In this document: in pieces, positions 34,705 to 47,078 of the stretch | Layout of the letters: each line of letters starts with the position of its first letter | How positions within the stretch are numbered: position 1 is the first letter of the stretch | Assembly: GCA_946807835.1 (NCBI GenBank) | Contig: OX327703.1 | Span: 2,301,501-2,365,500 of the forward strand | Length of the DNA: 64,000 bases | DNA from: Ailanthus altissimus | Lineage: Eukaryota > Streptophyta > Magnoliopsida > Sapindales > Simaroubaceae | Direction of reading: 5' to 3' | Program-made: the position numbers and the translations under genes | The notes under the pieces: model-generated | The model's database searches: none | What the model was told of the DNA's origin: nothing | What the model saw: the letters and a program-made list of their open reading frames with translations, nothing else

Positions 34705-35291
34705 TGTTAAAGTGGAAGTAATACAACAACAAAGTAATTAAGAGTAAACTAGAGATAAACTATAAGAAAACATATAGAATTTACGTGGTTTAGCAACTTG
34801 CCTGCGTTCATAGCAGATTAAGATCTCACTCTTTTCTTATTGAATCACAAGGCACTCATTAAGTATGCCTTTTACAAGAAAGAAACCAAGAACTGACAAA
34901 GACCATATTCTTTCTTGTAAACTAGGGGTTTCTCTCACTAAAAATTACTAAAATCACAAAAATATATTTACAAGCCAATAAATAGCCTTTATATAGGCTT
35001 AAGATGACCTAGGTTAACCCTAAAATGAGTGGGAGTCGAATTATGGAGTCTTGAAATACTTAAGAAAGTGTTTAAAATAGGAAACTATTTTCTCGCACCA
35101 GTACTGTGGCGCTAGCTCTTTGGCGCCGCAACTTTATAGGTCCTGCCTACGAACGCCACTACGCTACATTTTGGGTGCCATAAAGCCATGGTGTGGGAAT
35201 AGTTACAGTCTTTTTTTGCCTCTTTTCACGTCCGTCTTACTTTCTCGCATACCCAACACACTTGGAATGATTTTTAATAAACTTTCTCACA
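34705..35291 (-). repeat. 5' LTR of the copia element
   Basis: Starts TGTTAAAGTGGAAGTA and ends TTTCTCACA. Adjacent to the primer site, so this is the 5' LTR of a minus-strand element. Confidence 0.8.
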
Positions 35292-35811
35292 ATATATGTT
35301 GTCATAATTGGTTGTTCCTCTGATTTTATGGCCACAGATTTGTTATTTCAAACGTAGATTTGAAGAATCACTGTTAAATTTCTCTAATCTTATACGTGGA
35401 GGAAAACTAAGAGTGGACGTCAACTTTCTGTTGAACACTTTTGTTTATCATCAAAAAGCTAAGATAATAACTTAATTGATTAGTTGACAATAATTGGCCA
35501 TTTGTTTTTGTTCTAATGAGCCTAATATTCAGTCTTCTGACATTGAGTATCAAATTCAATTAGTAAATTTGAGACATCATAATTTCTTGTTATACATATT
35601 TATCAAATGGCTATATTGGGCTTAAGTAATCGTGTAAAAGAACTTATGTTGTTAAATTGACTCAATCGAAATATCTTAATGATTTGAATTTTTATATATC
35701 TGAGATTTTTCTATTTTTGCCTTGGTCTATTATGACTCATATATACTGGGCCTTGGTTTTCAAGACTTTTGATTCTGTTTTGGTCTATTAAGTTTGCATC
35801 TTTTTGAATTT
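35292..35811. other. Non-coding DNA between the copia element and the TNL fragment
   Basis: No gene is visible. It may be part of intron 1 of the decayed TNL gene whose exon 2 starts near 35812, but no TIR exon was found on either side of the copia element. Confidence 0.35.
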
Positions 35812-36437
35812 GCAAAACTTGTAGATGAAATCATCAATGATACTTTGAAGAAATTAGAATATATATATATATATATATATACATATATAACACTCAAGTG
35901 ATTTGGAAGGCCTATTTGGGCTAAAGTCACGTGTTGAGCAAGTCGAATCACAATGCTCATTGTAGAAATTTGGGGCATGGGTGGCATAGGTAAAACAACC
36001 ATTTGCTAAAGCTATTTTAAACTATATTTCTGGGGAGTTTAAAAGGCAAGTGCCTCATGGCAAATCTCAGGGAGGAATCAGAAAAAGCAGGTGGATTGGT
36101 ATATCTACAAGAGTAAATTCCTTCTTAATTATTATAAGAGAATATCAAAATAGGATCTCCCACTATAACCTGATGTATTAAGAAAAGGCTATGATGCATG
36201 AAAGTCTTTATAGTTTTTGATGATGTGAATGAATTCTAACAATTAGAATATTTAGCTAGGGGCTTGGTCGACTTGGTTCAGAAAGTCAAATTATTGTACC
36301 TATTAAAGATAGAAAGGTGCTTGATAGATATAAAGTGAATAGAATATACAAAGTTAGAAGGTTAAATAGTGATGAAACTCTTGTGCTCTACTGCAATTGT
36401 GCCTTTAGAAATATAAGCAAAAATACTTCACATGAGT
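35812..36437 (+). pseudogene. TNL resistance gene fragment (NB-ARC, exon 2 start)
   Basis: Aligns with the beginning of exon 2 of the intact TNL at 59.9 kb: KLVDEIINDTLKKLE, then the P-loop region EIWGMGGIGKTTI near 35965-36003, then VFDDVNEF near 36213-36236 (kinase-2 region) and CNCAFRNISK near 36392-36421. An extra T after the P-loop shifts the frame, several stops follow, and an AT dinucleotide run (about 35859-35890) has expanded within the first helix. It breaks off before the GLPL motif. The LRR part is absent. The Athila element begins about 115 bases later. Confidence 0.85.
35859..35880. repeat. AT dinucleotide microsatellite
   Basis: An (AT)n run inside the TNL pseudogene; the intact gene has unique sequence at the matching place. 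Confidence 0.8.
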
Positions 36438-36551
36438 AAGAATAATGCAACAAATAATGTATAACCTATAATAGAGATAAAAAAGGTAGAAGAAAGAACA
36501 CAATTGCAAGTAATTTACATAGTTCGACAATTATCTACGGCCACAACGTAT

Positions 36552-37909
36552 TGATGTCTGATTTAACAACCTAGCACAAGTACACACTTTTGTACCAAGT
36601 AATATAAGACTAAGTCGAGATTATCGATCCTATAGAGACTATTGGTTCTATTTCTTCAGTCGATTACAAAAATTACGTTATATTACCTTTATCCAAACTA
36701 ACTTATGAGATGGAGTTTAACTAACTAAACTATTACTATCGAATTAAACCTAAGTAAAATATCGCAAGTACTCGTTGATAGAATTCATTAGTTTGATAAG
36801 TAATCTAGGTTTCGATGTATCCCCTAGTAGTTCATTGAATCCTTTAACCCCTTAATTATTCCCTTATTATCAATTGATTGGCTAGATACTGATTTCATCA
36901 TAAGCTTCTGCCAATAATCAAATAATAATATCACACCCTAACAATTATCTATATGTCTATGGTAATCCGAATAAGATATAACTCATTAAAAGTAAGTCTA
37001 ATCAAACCATACATGCCACCTAGGTATATGTTTATCCTATATGGAATTTAAACTATACATTACTTTATCACGTATAAAGCTACTCTAGGCTAAACATATG
37101 CATTTTTTTGTCAAAGTTATCATGGTTCCTAGACAATCAAAATAGTGATCAAGTATAATGAAAGCATATAGATAGATTAATTCAATTAAGGGATAAAAGT
37201 TCGTAACTAAGAGTTTAAAAGAGTCAATTACATACTAGGTTCAAGAATATATAACCCTATATCAAAAGTATTTAGCTCATGTTCAAAATAAGAATATCAA
37301 TGCAAAAGTATTAAAATATCATGAACAAGATCATCTCTTAAAATTAAAGAAGAAAATAACACAAGTGATGCCCTAAGTTGTTCTTCTTCCTCTTATCTTG
37401 ATTGGCCAAGAGTTGATTCTTCATTCTTCAATAAATTCACTTTGATCTCTTGACTTGAATATGTATTCGTTGCTTACATTTTTCTCCTAGCTAAGTTTCT
37501 CTATTTTTGCCTCAAAATAGTATTTTTGTTGTTATAAGAAAAGCTAGGTGGGAGGAGCTTCGAATCCCCCTAAAATAGGAGAGTTGAGAGGGGTATTTAA
37601 GTATCCGTATGGATGTCGCGGCGTTGGGCACGGGCACCAAGTTTGTTAAATCTTCAATGAGCACTGCGACGCTCACTCGCTGATCTAAGCGTTGCGGCGC
37701 CCAGCCACTTGCTGCACTACTTTCGTCTTTCAAGCGCATCTCGCTCATTTCTTACCCAAATCGCCTCTTGTTTGATCCTATATGTCATATTTTTCTTCAT
37801 GCACCTATTTAAGATTAAAAACACAAATAAGTAGTCAAATATTAATGGATTAAAGTAAAAATACCCCAAGTTAGAGTGCTAAAATACTATTGTCATTATG
37901 CTATTATCA
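36552..37909 (-). repeat. 3' LTR of the Athila-like element (1.36 kb)
   Basis: TG...CA ends (TGATGTCTGATT to CTATTATCA). Aligns to 47079..48458 along its length. Contains a GC-rich patch (about 37615-37745) with GCGTTGCGGCGCC. Confidence 0.9.
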
Positions 37910-39530
37910 AATACCCATAAACTTAAGACATTTGCTCGTCCTCGGGAAAAATAAGAACACACTAACAAGGAGCCAAAACAACTATATAAAAACACCCTTT
38001 TAGCATCCCATGAACCATGAGTTGCTCAGCTCGATCAGAAATTTGTAAGTTAGCTCAAAGGGTAAATTACACTTATGAAATCTTTAGACTAAAAAATTAT
38101 TCATGCTCATTGTACACTCTAATCATCATGCTTATATCTACCTTATAATCATTCACTTGTAAATGTGTGTCGAGCTATTTAATTACACATCAATTTTATT
38201 TTTGAATATCTTATTTTTATCAACGAATGATCAGGACCAAAACAATTATCCATAAGCTTATTTTTCATAGCAATCTTCACGAATGTAGAATAAGTATATA
38301 ATAAGGGATCAAATAGGACTTTGATTAGCATGTAATGAGAGGCTTGGGTTAGGGTGTGAAAATATGGACAATTTTTAATTTCAAATCGCGCTATAACTAT
38401 AACCTCTTTTGTTCTTTCTTCAGTCCACTCCTCCAAACTTATTTTCCTTGAACCTAACTTTTCAACAACTTTATTGTTCCTTATTGTCTTTTTAGAAGGT
38501 TTTTTTTTTTTTTTGAATCAAGCTTCTTTAATTCTTCTAACTGACTAAGAACAATTCTATAGTTGTCTCTTCTGTTTTTTTCTAAGACTTTAAATCACTT
38601 CATGACCCTTACAACAAGATATTATGTATCATAATGCGAAAGGTATTTATGATGGATACAAGTATTAGTTGGTTATAGGCTTCTAAAGTCGGTTTGAAAA
38701 GAATATAGTCAATCAGGCTTACAAAGTGTGACTAAAGACAAAAATATTCAAGGTTGGCTAAAAATATTCAATCGATCCAAACATGGCCTATAATCATATC
38801 CCTTACTATATATGTCCTACGATTTTGCCTCGAAAGCTAATCAAACAAGTTTTAGATAATAGATGACCTTGATTACCTTCTCTGTTGTGAATAAGTATAT
38901 TCTACCTTACAACTGCTGAACATTAAATAGCTTAGAGTGCACAGATGTTTAAAGCGAACAACTATAAGCTAAATATAATTAATTCAATTACAGTATAAAA
39001 TGAACACAATAATAGATAAGTCTAGAGTTTATAGCTTTTCTTCAACTCTATTTATCATCATCGGCTACAACTCTTTCGACCTAAATAAACGATATTGAAA
39101 GATAGTAAACTATTTCTAAAGAAAACAAATACAAATGGAAAATAAAATAACAAAGCATGAAGAAAATTACGAATTAAAAAGTGTTTCCCCTGCCCCCACA
39201 CTTATGATAAGACATGTCCTCATAATGATAGTAGAATAACAAAATTTCAACATTTCCCTGTTTTTATGAATCATTAGTTGTCCCTTTCATCTTCATCTTC
39301 ACTCATCGCTTTGTTTTCAGCTTCTGCATCATCTCCTAAGTTATTCGCATCTAGCGCTGGATAGGCCAAAAGGTTTGGCAAGTTATGTGTATTCATGCTG
39401 AAGTGTGTGAGGGCAATGTGCAAAACCTAGTCTTGATAGGCAATATATGATGCAGTCCACTACTGGTGTGTGGTGAAGGCATCTTCTAACCTTAACAGCC
39501 TTTAAGGCATGGTTAGTTGTACTGTGGGTC
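37910..39530 (-). other. Athila 3' untranslated region with decayed polypurine tract
   Basis: On the minus strand the DNA just before the 3' LTR reads CTTAAGTTTATGGGTATT, a decayed form of the Athila purine tract. Upstream lies a CCGAGGACGAGCAAATG block. No gene is visible in the rest. Confidence 0.5.
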
Positions 39531-39531
39531 T

Positions 39532-40290
39532 TTATAGCGAAAGTAGTCGGGGAGTGGGGTCTTGGGCTGGACCATCAACAATTATAGCAATTTTGTTGTT
39601 GTCCAATACGTGTGCTAGGGGAAATACGTCCTTTAATGATGTCCACTCAACTTCAGCTTTAACGCAAAGTGCTGTAATTAGCGATAGGCAATAGATGCTT
39701 TGCTTTGGATGATCGAGGCCGAAAAGAAATGTGTCTCTAATCACCTTACCAATATCAATTGTCTGCCCTATTAGAATGGCATACAAATGAGAGCTCTCTT
39801 CTCTGCACATGTAGCGTACGGGAAAAGTGACCGAAAGGTTTCCAGACATTGTCCATTAAACATCTGGGGTGGCCAAGTAGCGGATGACGGCTTCATAATC
39901 TGAGTTTTGGTAGAGCTTCATATAGTCATCTCGCTGTATATTGGGTATCCCAAAGTATCTATTGATGACCTCATTGTGGATGTGAACAGTTCTGCCCCTG
40001 ATTTGGACTTTTCCAAAAGAGTGCTCTTTGCTATTAGCATAAAATTCTTGGACAACTGGAATAACTACGACATTCGGTTGTGCGCATAAGCATCCCCAAC
40101 CCCTATCTACAATAATTCTGGAGATTCTTGGATAGTTCCCTCCCATAATGTCGAAGCCTCTTTCAGGAATGATTGTACATTTGACTATGAAAAAGTGATA
40201 TAAGTCTGCGGCTTCCTTGAAAACAAACTTGTTAGTATCGTAACCTACAAAAGATGATGCAAAAGACTTCTTTGATTTCTTGGGTGCCAT
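39532..40290 (-). pseudogene. Athila extra 3' ORF (plant transposon-associated protein), one stop
   Basis: From the ATG at 40290 (MAPKKSKKSF) one frame stays open for 144 codons, meets a single stop, and continues in the same frame to 39532, about 250 codons in all. Features: a basic start, then FKEAADLYHFF, IPERGFDI, RGWGCLCAQPNVVVIPVVQEFYANS, an EVINRYFGIP segment and CREESSHLYAILIG. I associate this with the plant-specific family annotated as putative plant transposon protein, found after integrase in Athila-type elements. The function is unknown; it was once considered env-like. A single point mutation may have created the stop. Confidence 0.65.
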
Positions 40291-41850
40291 TAAATACTTG
40301 AAACAATAATAATGAGCACTCTAAATATGGACAGCAACTGCTTCTCAAACATTGCAATATTAAATCATATATGTATTCCACATATCACTCAAACAACAAT
40401 CTTCTTTGATTTTTTTAGCTCAAAATTGCTATCATACCTATGTGCACACGTTTATTCTCTCATCATACAATACCACCACCCATTACACCCTATCACTCTC
40501 TACTTGGGACTGTAATATGGCATCATTACCCATATATAGGCAACAATAATATAGTAATATTACACAATCTCACCTCTTGCTTAATATATAGATATAGATG
40601 AATAGAAACATCCTAATAAAAATATTATGCTTTATGCTTAAAGTCACCCATTTAAACAATAATCAACTCACCAAGTTAAACATTAAACACTAATCAACAC
40701 CACTGTGAACATTAAACACTAATCAACACCACTGCGAACATTAAACACCAATCAACACCACTTTGAACATGTTGTCACAAACATCCTAATATGTAGCTAT
40801 GATAGCTAATAGAGAAATTCAAGTATAACCCATTAAACCTCAATCAACTCACTAATTTGAACATGTTACACAAGCATTCATGGATTTGTTTTTTTGCTTT
40901 TTTTTTTGTTTTTTAACTTAACAAAGCCTAATAGTCATAATTCATCAATAAAGATACTAATTATGCATGGTAACCATATAATAAAGAAAAATAATAAGAA
41001 AGAAAATTAGGGAAGATAGAAATTTGTACCTTGAATGCTAATAGAGAGAAGGAATTAGGAGTTCTGATGAATGTGAATAATTAGGTGAATTGTGTGCTAA
41101 TGTGGGGTTAATTTAAGTGGGTAATTAATTTGAATCTAAATGTAGTGTATGTGAGTGGTTAATTTTGATTTAAAGATGAAGAATTGGAAGTGTGAGATGG
41201 AGAAGATGGGTTTTAGGGTTTATGTGGAGTGTGAGAGAAATGGGGGAAGATATAAAGAAAAAAACGAAGGGCTGAAGAGGTGTCAGTGCTACGGCACTGG
41301 CTATCCAGTGCCGTTATACTAGCAATCTGTTTCGGTGGCCACGGCGCCCATAAGCCTCTCTTCAAATTTTTTTTTCTATTTTTTTATAAATGCAGCCTAA
41401 AAAAAATACTACTCATAAAAGAAAAGAAAAGGCAAGAGAAATGAATTGAATAAAGGGAGAAAAGAAAAGAAAAAATATTAATACTAAAAAAAACTCATTA
41501 AAATCAAACGATACTAGACTTGGGTTACCTTCCAAGAAGCGCTTGGTTTAATGTCTTCGGCTTGACATGTTGATCCTGCAGTTACTTGTGATCCATCAGA
41601 TCGACATTGACCTTCTGTCGATCTATATATCCTCTATGGTAATTCTTAAGGCACTAGCCATTTACTGTAAATGAAGCTTGATTATTTGGATCTTTAATTT
41701 CGACCTCTCTATTTGAGTAAACTGTTATGATTTGAAACCGGCCAGACCATCAAAACTTGAACTTTCAAGAAAATAACTTCAGCTGTGAATTGTAGAGTAG
41801 CACTAGTTGTCATTTTTCAAATGAACGCTGAAGTATCTTCGTATTATGCC
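40291..41850 (-). other. Athila region between integrase and the extra ORF, with leader-like sequence
   Basis: No coding domain. On the minus strand a TTTATATC box (about 41250-41257) is followed by a pyrimidine-rich stretch, then a CAAG|GTACAAA splice-donor-like site near 41029, before the ORF start at 40290. A short tandem array of about 35 bases (AACATTAAACAC[TC]AATCAACACCACT) occurs at about 40675-40770. Confidence 0.45.
40675..40770. repeat. Short tandem array (~35-bp unit, about three copies)
   Basis: The unit AACATTAAACACTAATCAACACCACT[GT] followed by a short spacer repeats about three times with single-base changes. Confidence 0.75.
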
Positions 41851-42830
41851 ACTATTTCATCTTTTCCTTGTAAAGCTTAGTATTCTCATATACTTGTAGA
41901 CAAAACTCATCCATGGCATTTAGTTGAAGTATGTGTTTCTTACCTGTGTGTTTCTTACCTGTGGCTTGGAGATCAAAGTTGAGGGCTTTAATGGCCCAAT
42001 ATGCTTTATGTTCTAACTCCAAAGGTAGGTGACATGCTTTTTCAAAGATTAAAAGAAAATGGGACATCCTAATTGGAGTTTTGTAAGTAGTACGATACGC
42101 CCATAAAGCGTCATCCAAGTGTAATATCCAATCCTTTCGGTTTGTTTAACCATCTTCTCCAAGATGTGTTTTATTTATCGATTAGAGACCTCAACTTGTC
42201 TGCTCATGTGAGGATGATATGCAGTAGCCATCTTGTGCTTGACCCCGTATTTTTGCAAGAAGGCTGAAAAATATTTATTGCAGAAACGTGAGCCTTCGTC
42301 ACTTATAATTGCTCTCGATGTTTCATATTGTATGAATATATTCTTTTAAAGGAACTTAATCACTGTCCTCACCTCATTTGTTGATAATGTTATTGCCTAT
42401 TCCCATTTTGAAATGTAATCCACAGCTACAAGTATGTATTTATTGTTTTGAGATGGTGGAAACAGTCCTATGAAGTTTATTCCCCAAACGTCAAAGATTT
42501 CAATTTCTAGAATGTTCTGCTGTGGTATTTCATGTCTTTTGGAGATATTCCCCATCCGTTGACATCGATCACACCCTGCAACAAAAGAATATGCTTCTTT
42601 AAATAATGTGAGCCAATAAAAACTAGATTGAAGTACCTTAGCTACTGTTTTGTCACCCGCAAAATGTCCCTTATAACTGGATGTATGACAATGGTGTAAG
42701 ATGTCTTGAGTTTCTTTCGTAGAGACACATCTTTGAAGGATTTGGTCTGCACATGATTTGTAAAAGAATGGCTTATCCCAGAAATAGAATCTTGCATCGT
42801 GGAAGAACTTCTTCTTTTGCTGAAAAGTTA
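41851..42830 (-). pseudogene. Athila integrase remnant
   Basis: In minus-strand order: HHCHTSSYKGHF (zinc-binding His residues, near 42670-42700), CDRCQRMGNISKRHE (near 42530-42575), IFDVWGINFIG (first Asp, near 42475-42505), [14 protein letters not shown] (second Asp, near 42270-42310), [11 protein letters not shown] (Glu, near 42185-42215), then [10 protein letters not shown] and [16 protein letters not shown]. The catalytic residues are present, but stops and a frame change near 42120 break the gene. Confidence 0.8.
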
Positions 42831-42879
42831 AATTAGGAAGTGTTAGACTGGAAACTAAATAATTGAAAATATCAGCATA

Positions 42880-44384
42880 TTAGGGAATCTTGTGATGTTG
42901 TGTTGCAAGAAGTTGTTCATCTAGAAAGGTTTCATTGATTTGAATCTTCTCTTGGTGTTGATTTAATGCTTCTAAACGAGAGAGATGATCTGTAACTTGG
43001 TTTTCAACTCTTTTTCTATCTTTGATCTCTATATCAAATTCTTTCAATAGGAGAATCTATCGAATGAGTCTTAGCTTAGCATCTTTCTTATTAATGAGGT
43101 ACTTGATTGATGAGTGATTAGTGAAGACTGTGACTTTGACTCTAATGAGATAAGCCCAAAACTTGTTGAAAGAAAAAACTATCGCAAGAAGCTTTTTTTG
43201 TGGTGATGTAATTAGACTACATCATTGAAAGTCTTGCTTGTATAATATATCGTGTGAAACACTTTCTCTCGACGTTGTCCTAGTACAGCCCCCACAGCTA
43301 ACTCACTTGCATCACACATCACTTCAAAGGGTAAGTCTCAAACTGGAGCTATAATGATCGAGACGGTGGTAAGCTTCTTCTTCAACAGTTCAAAAGCTTT
43401 AAAACATGCATTATTGAAATGAAACTACGCTTCTTTATCTAGTAAGTTGCATAGGGGTTTGGAGATCTTGGGGAAATCTTTTATAAATCTTCGATAAAAT
43501 TCGGTATGGCCAAGAAAGATCTACACTTCTTTCACATTAGTCGGTGGTGGCAACTTCTCAATGGTTTCTATCTTTGTTCTATCAACTTCAATACCATGAG
43601 TAGAAATTTTATGGCCTAATACTATGCCTTCTTTAACCATAAAGTGGCACTTTTTCCAATTGAGGACTAAATTGGTATCTTCACACCGTTTGAGCACAAA
43701 TGCTAAATTATCAAGCCATTGATCAAATGAATTTCAAAAAATAGAAAAGTCATCCATAAATACCTCCATGAAGTGCTCTATAATATCTAAAAATATGGCC
43801 ATCATACAACGCTGAAAGGTGTCTAGAGCATTGCATAGTCCGAATGGCATCCTCTGGAAGGCAAATGTACCATATGAGCAAGTGAACGTGGTATTTTCTT
43901 AATCTTCAAGAGCAATTCCAATCTGATTATAGCCAAAATGTCCATCCAAGAAGCAGTAATAATCATGTCCTACTAATCTATCCAACATTTAATTGATGAA
44001 GGGTAAGGAAAAATGATCTTTACAGGTGGCTTTATTCAGCTTCCGGTAGTCTATACATATCCTCAAACCTATGATAGTCCTAGTGGGGATTAAATCATTA
44101 TTCTCATTTTCCACTACAGTGATCCCTCCTTTCTTTGGTACACATTGCACCGAGCTTACCGATAAGCTATCAGAAATGGAGTAAATAATCCCTGTATCTA
44201 GCCACTTAATAATCTTATTCTTTACTACATTTTTCATTACTGGATTTAAGCGCCTTTGTTGGTAAATTGTAGCCTTATGCCCTTCCTCTAATAGAATTTT
44301 ATACATGCAAAAAGAGGGATTGATTCCCTTGATGTCAACAATTGTCCATCCTATAGCTCTCTTATGATCTGTTAAGACCCTCAA
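42880..44384 (-). pseudogene. Athila reverse transcriptase and RNase H remnant
   Basis: From 44384: DIKGINPSFCMYKILLEEG, then QRRLNPVMKNVVKNKIIKWL, CVPKKGGITVV, RICIDYRKLNKATCKDHFSLPFI (near 43990-44060), GYNQI, FAFQRMPFGLCNA and FMDDFSIF (near 43745-43770). The FMDD box preserves both catalytic Asp residues. VMCDASELAVGAVLGQR near 43280-43330 is the RNase H start. The first 131 codons are open, then stops appear about every 30-60 codons. Confidence 0.85.
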
Positions 44385-44396
44385 TAATTTTTCTAC

Positions 44397-44735
44397 CTAC
44401 GAGTCATCAAGTTGTGTAGAAACTATAACTAGCAAAGTAAAAGATTCACCAAGAAATGCATACCTTAAATGGCTCAGTAATGGTTTTAACTCTAGTTTAA
44501 GAGGTTCTTCAATAGAACACTTAATGTGAGTTTGTAAGCCTTTTGGCCTATCTAACAGTTTAGCTCTCCTCATGAATCTGTCAAATCTCAGAGAAATGCT
44601 TAAAGCTAGTAGATACTCTCGAGCTTCACTTCTTTCTACCTCAACTCTATTTACCACTACATCTTCTAGAGAATCTTCAATGCTATTTTTGTTGACAATA
44701 TCCTGTACTTCCCTGTCAATAACATCAATGCTCAT
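44397..44735 (-). pseudogene. Athila protease-RT linker
   Basis: 112 open codons between protease and RT. The end reads ELKPLLSHLRYAFLGES, the conserved lead-in to gypsy RT. Separated from the protease and RT stretches by single stops or shifts. Confidence 0.65.
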
Positions 44736-44741
44736 ACACTC

Positions 44742-45293
44742 TCATTCCTCACTTCGCCCTCTAATAGATTTGAAAACATTGAATGTTACTTCTTCATTTT
44801 GCACCCTTATAGTTAATTCCCATTTTTGTACATCAATAAGGGTTCTTTCTATTGCTAAGAATGGTCTTCGTAGTATGATGGGTACCTCACAATCCTCTTT
44901 CATATCCAACACTATGAAATCTACCGGAAAGATGAACTTGTCAACCTTTACCAAAATATCTTCAATAATACCCATTGGATATGTAAGTGAAAGGTCTGCC
45001 AATTGTAATGTGACATTAGCAGGTTTAACCTCCTCCAAACCTAACTTCTTGTAGATGGATAATGGCATTAGGTTGATGCTAGCGCTTAAATCATATAATG
45101 CTCTGCCAAAGAATTTCTCCTCGATAGTGTATGGTATGGTGAAACTGCCTAGATCTTTCAATTTTGGTAGCAATTTCTTTTGCAATATTGTGCTACATTC
45201 TTCAATAAGTGCTATGGTTTTATACTCAACAAATCTCCTTTTCTTTGATAAGATGTCCTTCATGAACTTCACATAACTTGGCATTTGTTCCAA
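44742..45293 (-). pseudogene. Athila aspartic protease region
   Basis: 183 open codons. MPSYVKFMKDILSKKRRF is the usual entry, LYDLSASINLMPLSIYKKLG the active-site region (DLSAS in place of D-[ST]-G), then PVDFIVLDM and PIILRRPFLA. The plus-strand open stretch at 44572..45054 is its shadow. Confidence 0.8.
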
Positions 45294-45799
45294 AGCATCC
45301 GCAAAAGCTATGTTAATGTGAAGTTCTTAAAGACATCTAAAAATTTCAAAAACTGCGTGTCCAACTTGTTTCTGTAGTCTCTTAGGAAATGGTAGAAGTG
45401 GATGGGAAGGCTGAACTGCAAGTTTTTGCTAAACTTTACTGATTTGTGCTGCTGCATTAGCATTTTTCTGCTGTTGCACATTATGTTTTATAGTAAATTA
45501 TGCATTTTTTCTGCACTTCTGCACTATTTTCTTTTTCATATTCTGCACTTTTCTCCGCTTTTGCACTATTTGACTAAAAATCCTTGCCACTTCTCAAAGA
45601 GACAGCTTTGTATTGCTCCTTATCCTCTCTTGGATTAGCTTCAGTGTTGCTTGGTAAAGTCCCATAAGGTCAATTATCTAGTGCTGCAGCAAGTTGCCCC
45701 ATTTGAGTCTCTAGAGTTTTCAAAGATGCAGAATGGTTTTGTAAAATAGCATCATTCGACTTCATAGACTGCATAAGCATATTTTTCAAAGTTGCTTTC

Positions 45800-46830
45800 T
45801 TCTTCCATAGGGGATGAAATTCGGGTGGGTTAGGTTTAAGTTGTTACCCTTGGTTGCCACCCCAAGAGAAATTAGGATGATTTCTCCACCCCAGATTATA
45901 ATAATTTGAATGTAGATTATTTTGTTGTCTATTATGGTTCCCTACATAGTTTACCGACTCCATGCATTTTCCATTCATGTGATTATCACTATAAAAGTCA
46001 CAAGTTGTATTTTGTGTCTTGATAGCATTCACAAAATCAAATCTCTTAGTTAAGATGTTGATCTGCGTAGTCAATGCATTGAATGCATCAATCTCATGAA
46101 CTCCAGCAACCTTCATTGGTTAACTCTTTCAGCAGACCATTGATAACTATTGGATGCCATCTCTTCTAGTAACTCATATGCTTCTTCTGTGGACTTATTC
46201 ATCAGAGCTCTTCTAGCAGCAATATCAATAATTATCCTGAAATGACTTACTAACCCATTGTAGAACGTCTAGACTAATAACCATTTACGAACTCCATGAT
46301 GGGGACACTTCCTCAACATGTCCTTGAATCGCTCTTATACCTCATATAATGACTCACCTTTAATCTGCACAAATGAGGTGATGTCATTCCTCATCTTAGT
46401 TGTCTTAGTTGGTGGAAAAAACTTTGCTAAGAACTTCTGTGCTAGGTCATCCCACATTGATATAGATCCTGATGGTAATGACATCAACCAACTCTTGGCT
46501 TTGTCCCTCAATGAGAAAGGGAATACTTGCAACCTGATGGCATCATCTGAAACTTTATTGAATTGAATGTATCGTAAATCTCAAAGAAGTTCACAATATG
46601 CATGTTGGGATCATTATTAGGAGAACCACTGAATTGCACAGACATCTTAAGCATTTAAATAGTATTTGGCTTGATTTCAAAGTTGTTTGGATTAATAGTG
46701 GAGCGCCAAATACTTGACTGAATGCCTTCTGTTGTAGGAACAACATAATCCCTCAACGATCTTTACGGATTTATAGGCTCAAACACTGGATTATCGATCT
46801 TGTCGTGATTCTCTGCCATATTTCTATTTT
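45800..46830 (-). pseudogene. Athila gag remnant
   Basis: At 46335..46532 the minus strand reads FPFSLRDKAKSWLMSLPSGSISMWDDLAQKFLAKFFP, the core of the Retrotrans_gag domain. Downstream at 45844..46116 lies CDFYSDNHMNGKC, a damaged zinc knuckle, followed by an N-rich tail with NPNFSWGG-like residues. The start should lie near 46820 (ATGGCAGAGAATCACGAC on the minus strand). Confidence 0.8.
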
Positions 46831-47054
46831 GATGTTGTTCTCGGCGAAGTCTCTGAAATGTTCTTTTAACCTTAGGATCAAAATACGTTAAATTTTCACT
46901 CTTGGTTCTTCGTATGAACTGTCAAAACAAAAAAAATAAAAAAATGGTAACTAGAATGGAAAAACAACAATAATAATAATAATGAAATAAAATAAATCTG
47001 AAGTAAAAGTAAGAAAGTATGGTATTAGTATCAATCTAAGATTAGATAAAATAG

Positions 47055-47072
47055 TCCTCGGCAACGGCGCCA
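47055..47072 (-). other. Athila primer binding site
   Basis: On the minus strand TGGCGCCGTTGCCGAGGA, six bases inside the 5' LTR. This is the primer-site type used by Athila/Tat gypsy elements (tRNA-Asp class). Confidence 0.85.
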
Positions 47073-47078
47073 AAAACT

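Larger units (their letters stand above)
29029..35291 (-). mobile_element. Ty1/copia retrotransposon with a duplicated LTR-RNase H segment, minus strand
   Basis: LTRs at 29029..29667 and 34705..35291 both begin TGTTAAAGTGGAAGTA and end TTTCTCACA. A tRNA-Met primer-site remnant lies left of the right-hand LTR, so the element reads on the minus strand: gag, integrase, RT, RNase H. The flanks ATATT (left) and ATATA (right) may be a decayed target duplication. Between the left LTR and the main body is an extra RNase H fragment and an extra partial LTR. Every domain has stops or frameshifts. Confidence 0.85.

Noticed and set aside
44572..45054. 160-codon plus-strand open stretch
   Set aside because: Antisense of the Athila protease and linker, whose minus-strand motifs are clear.
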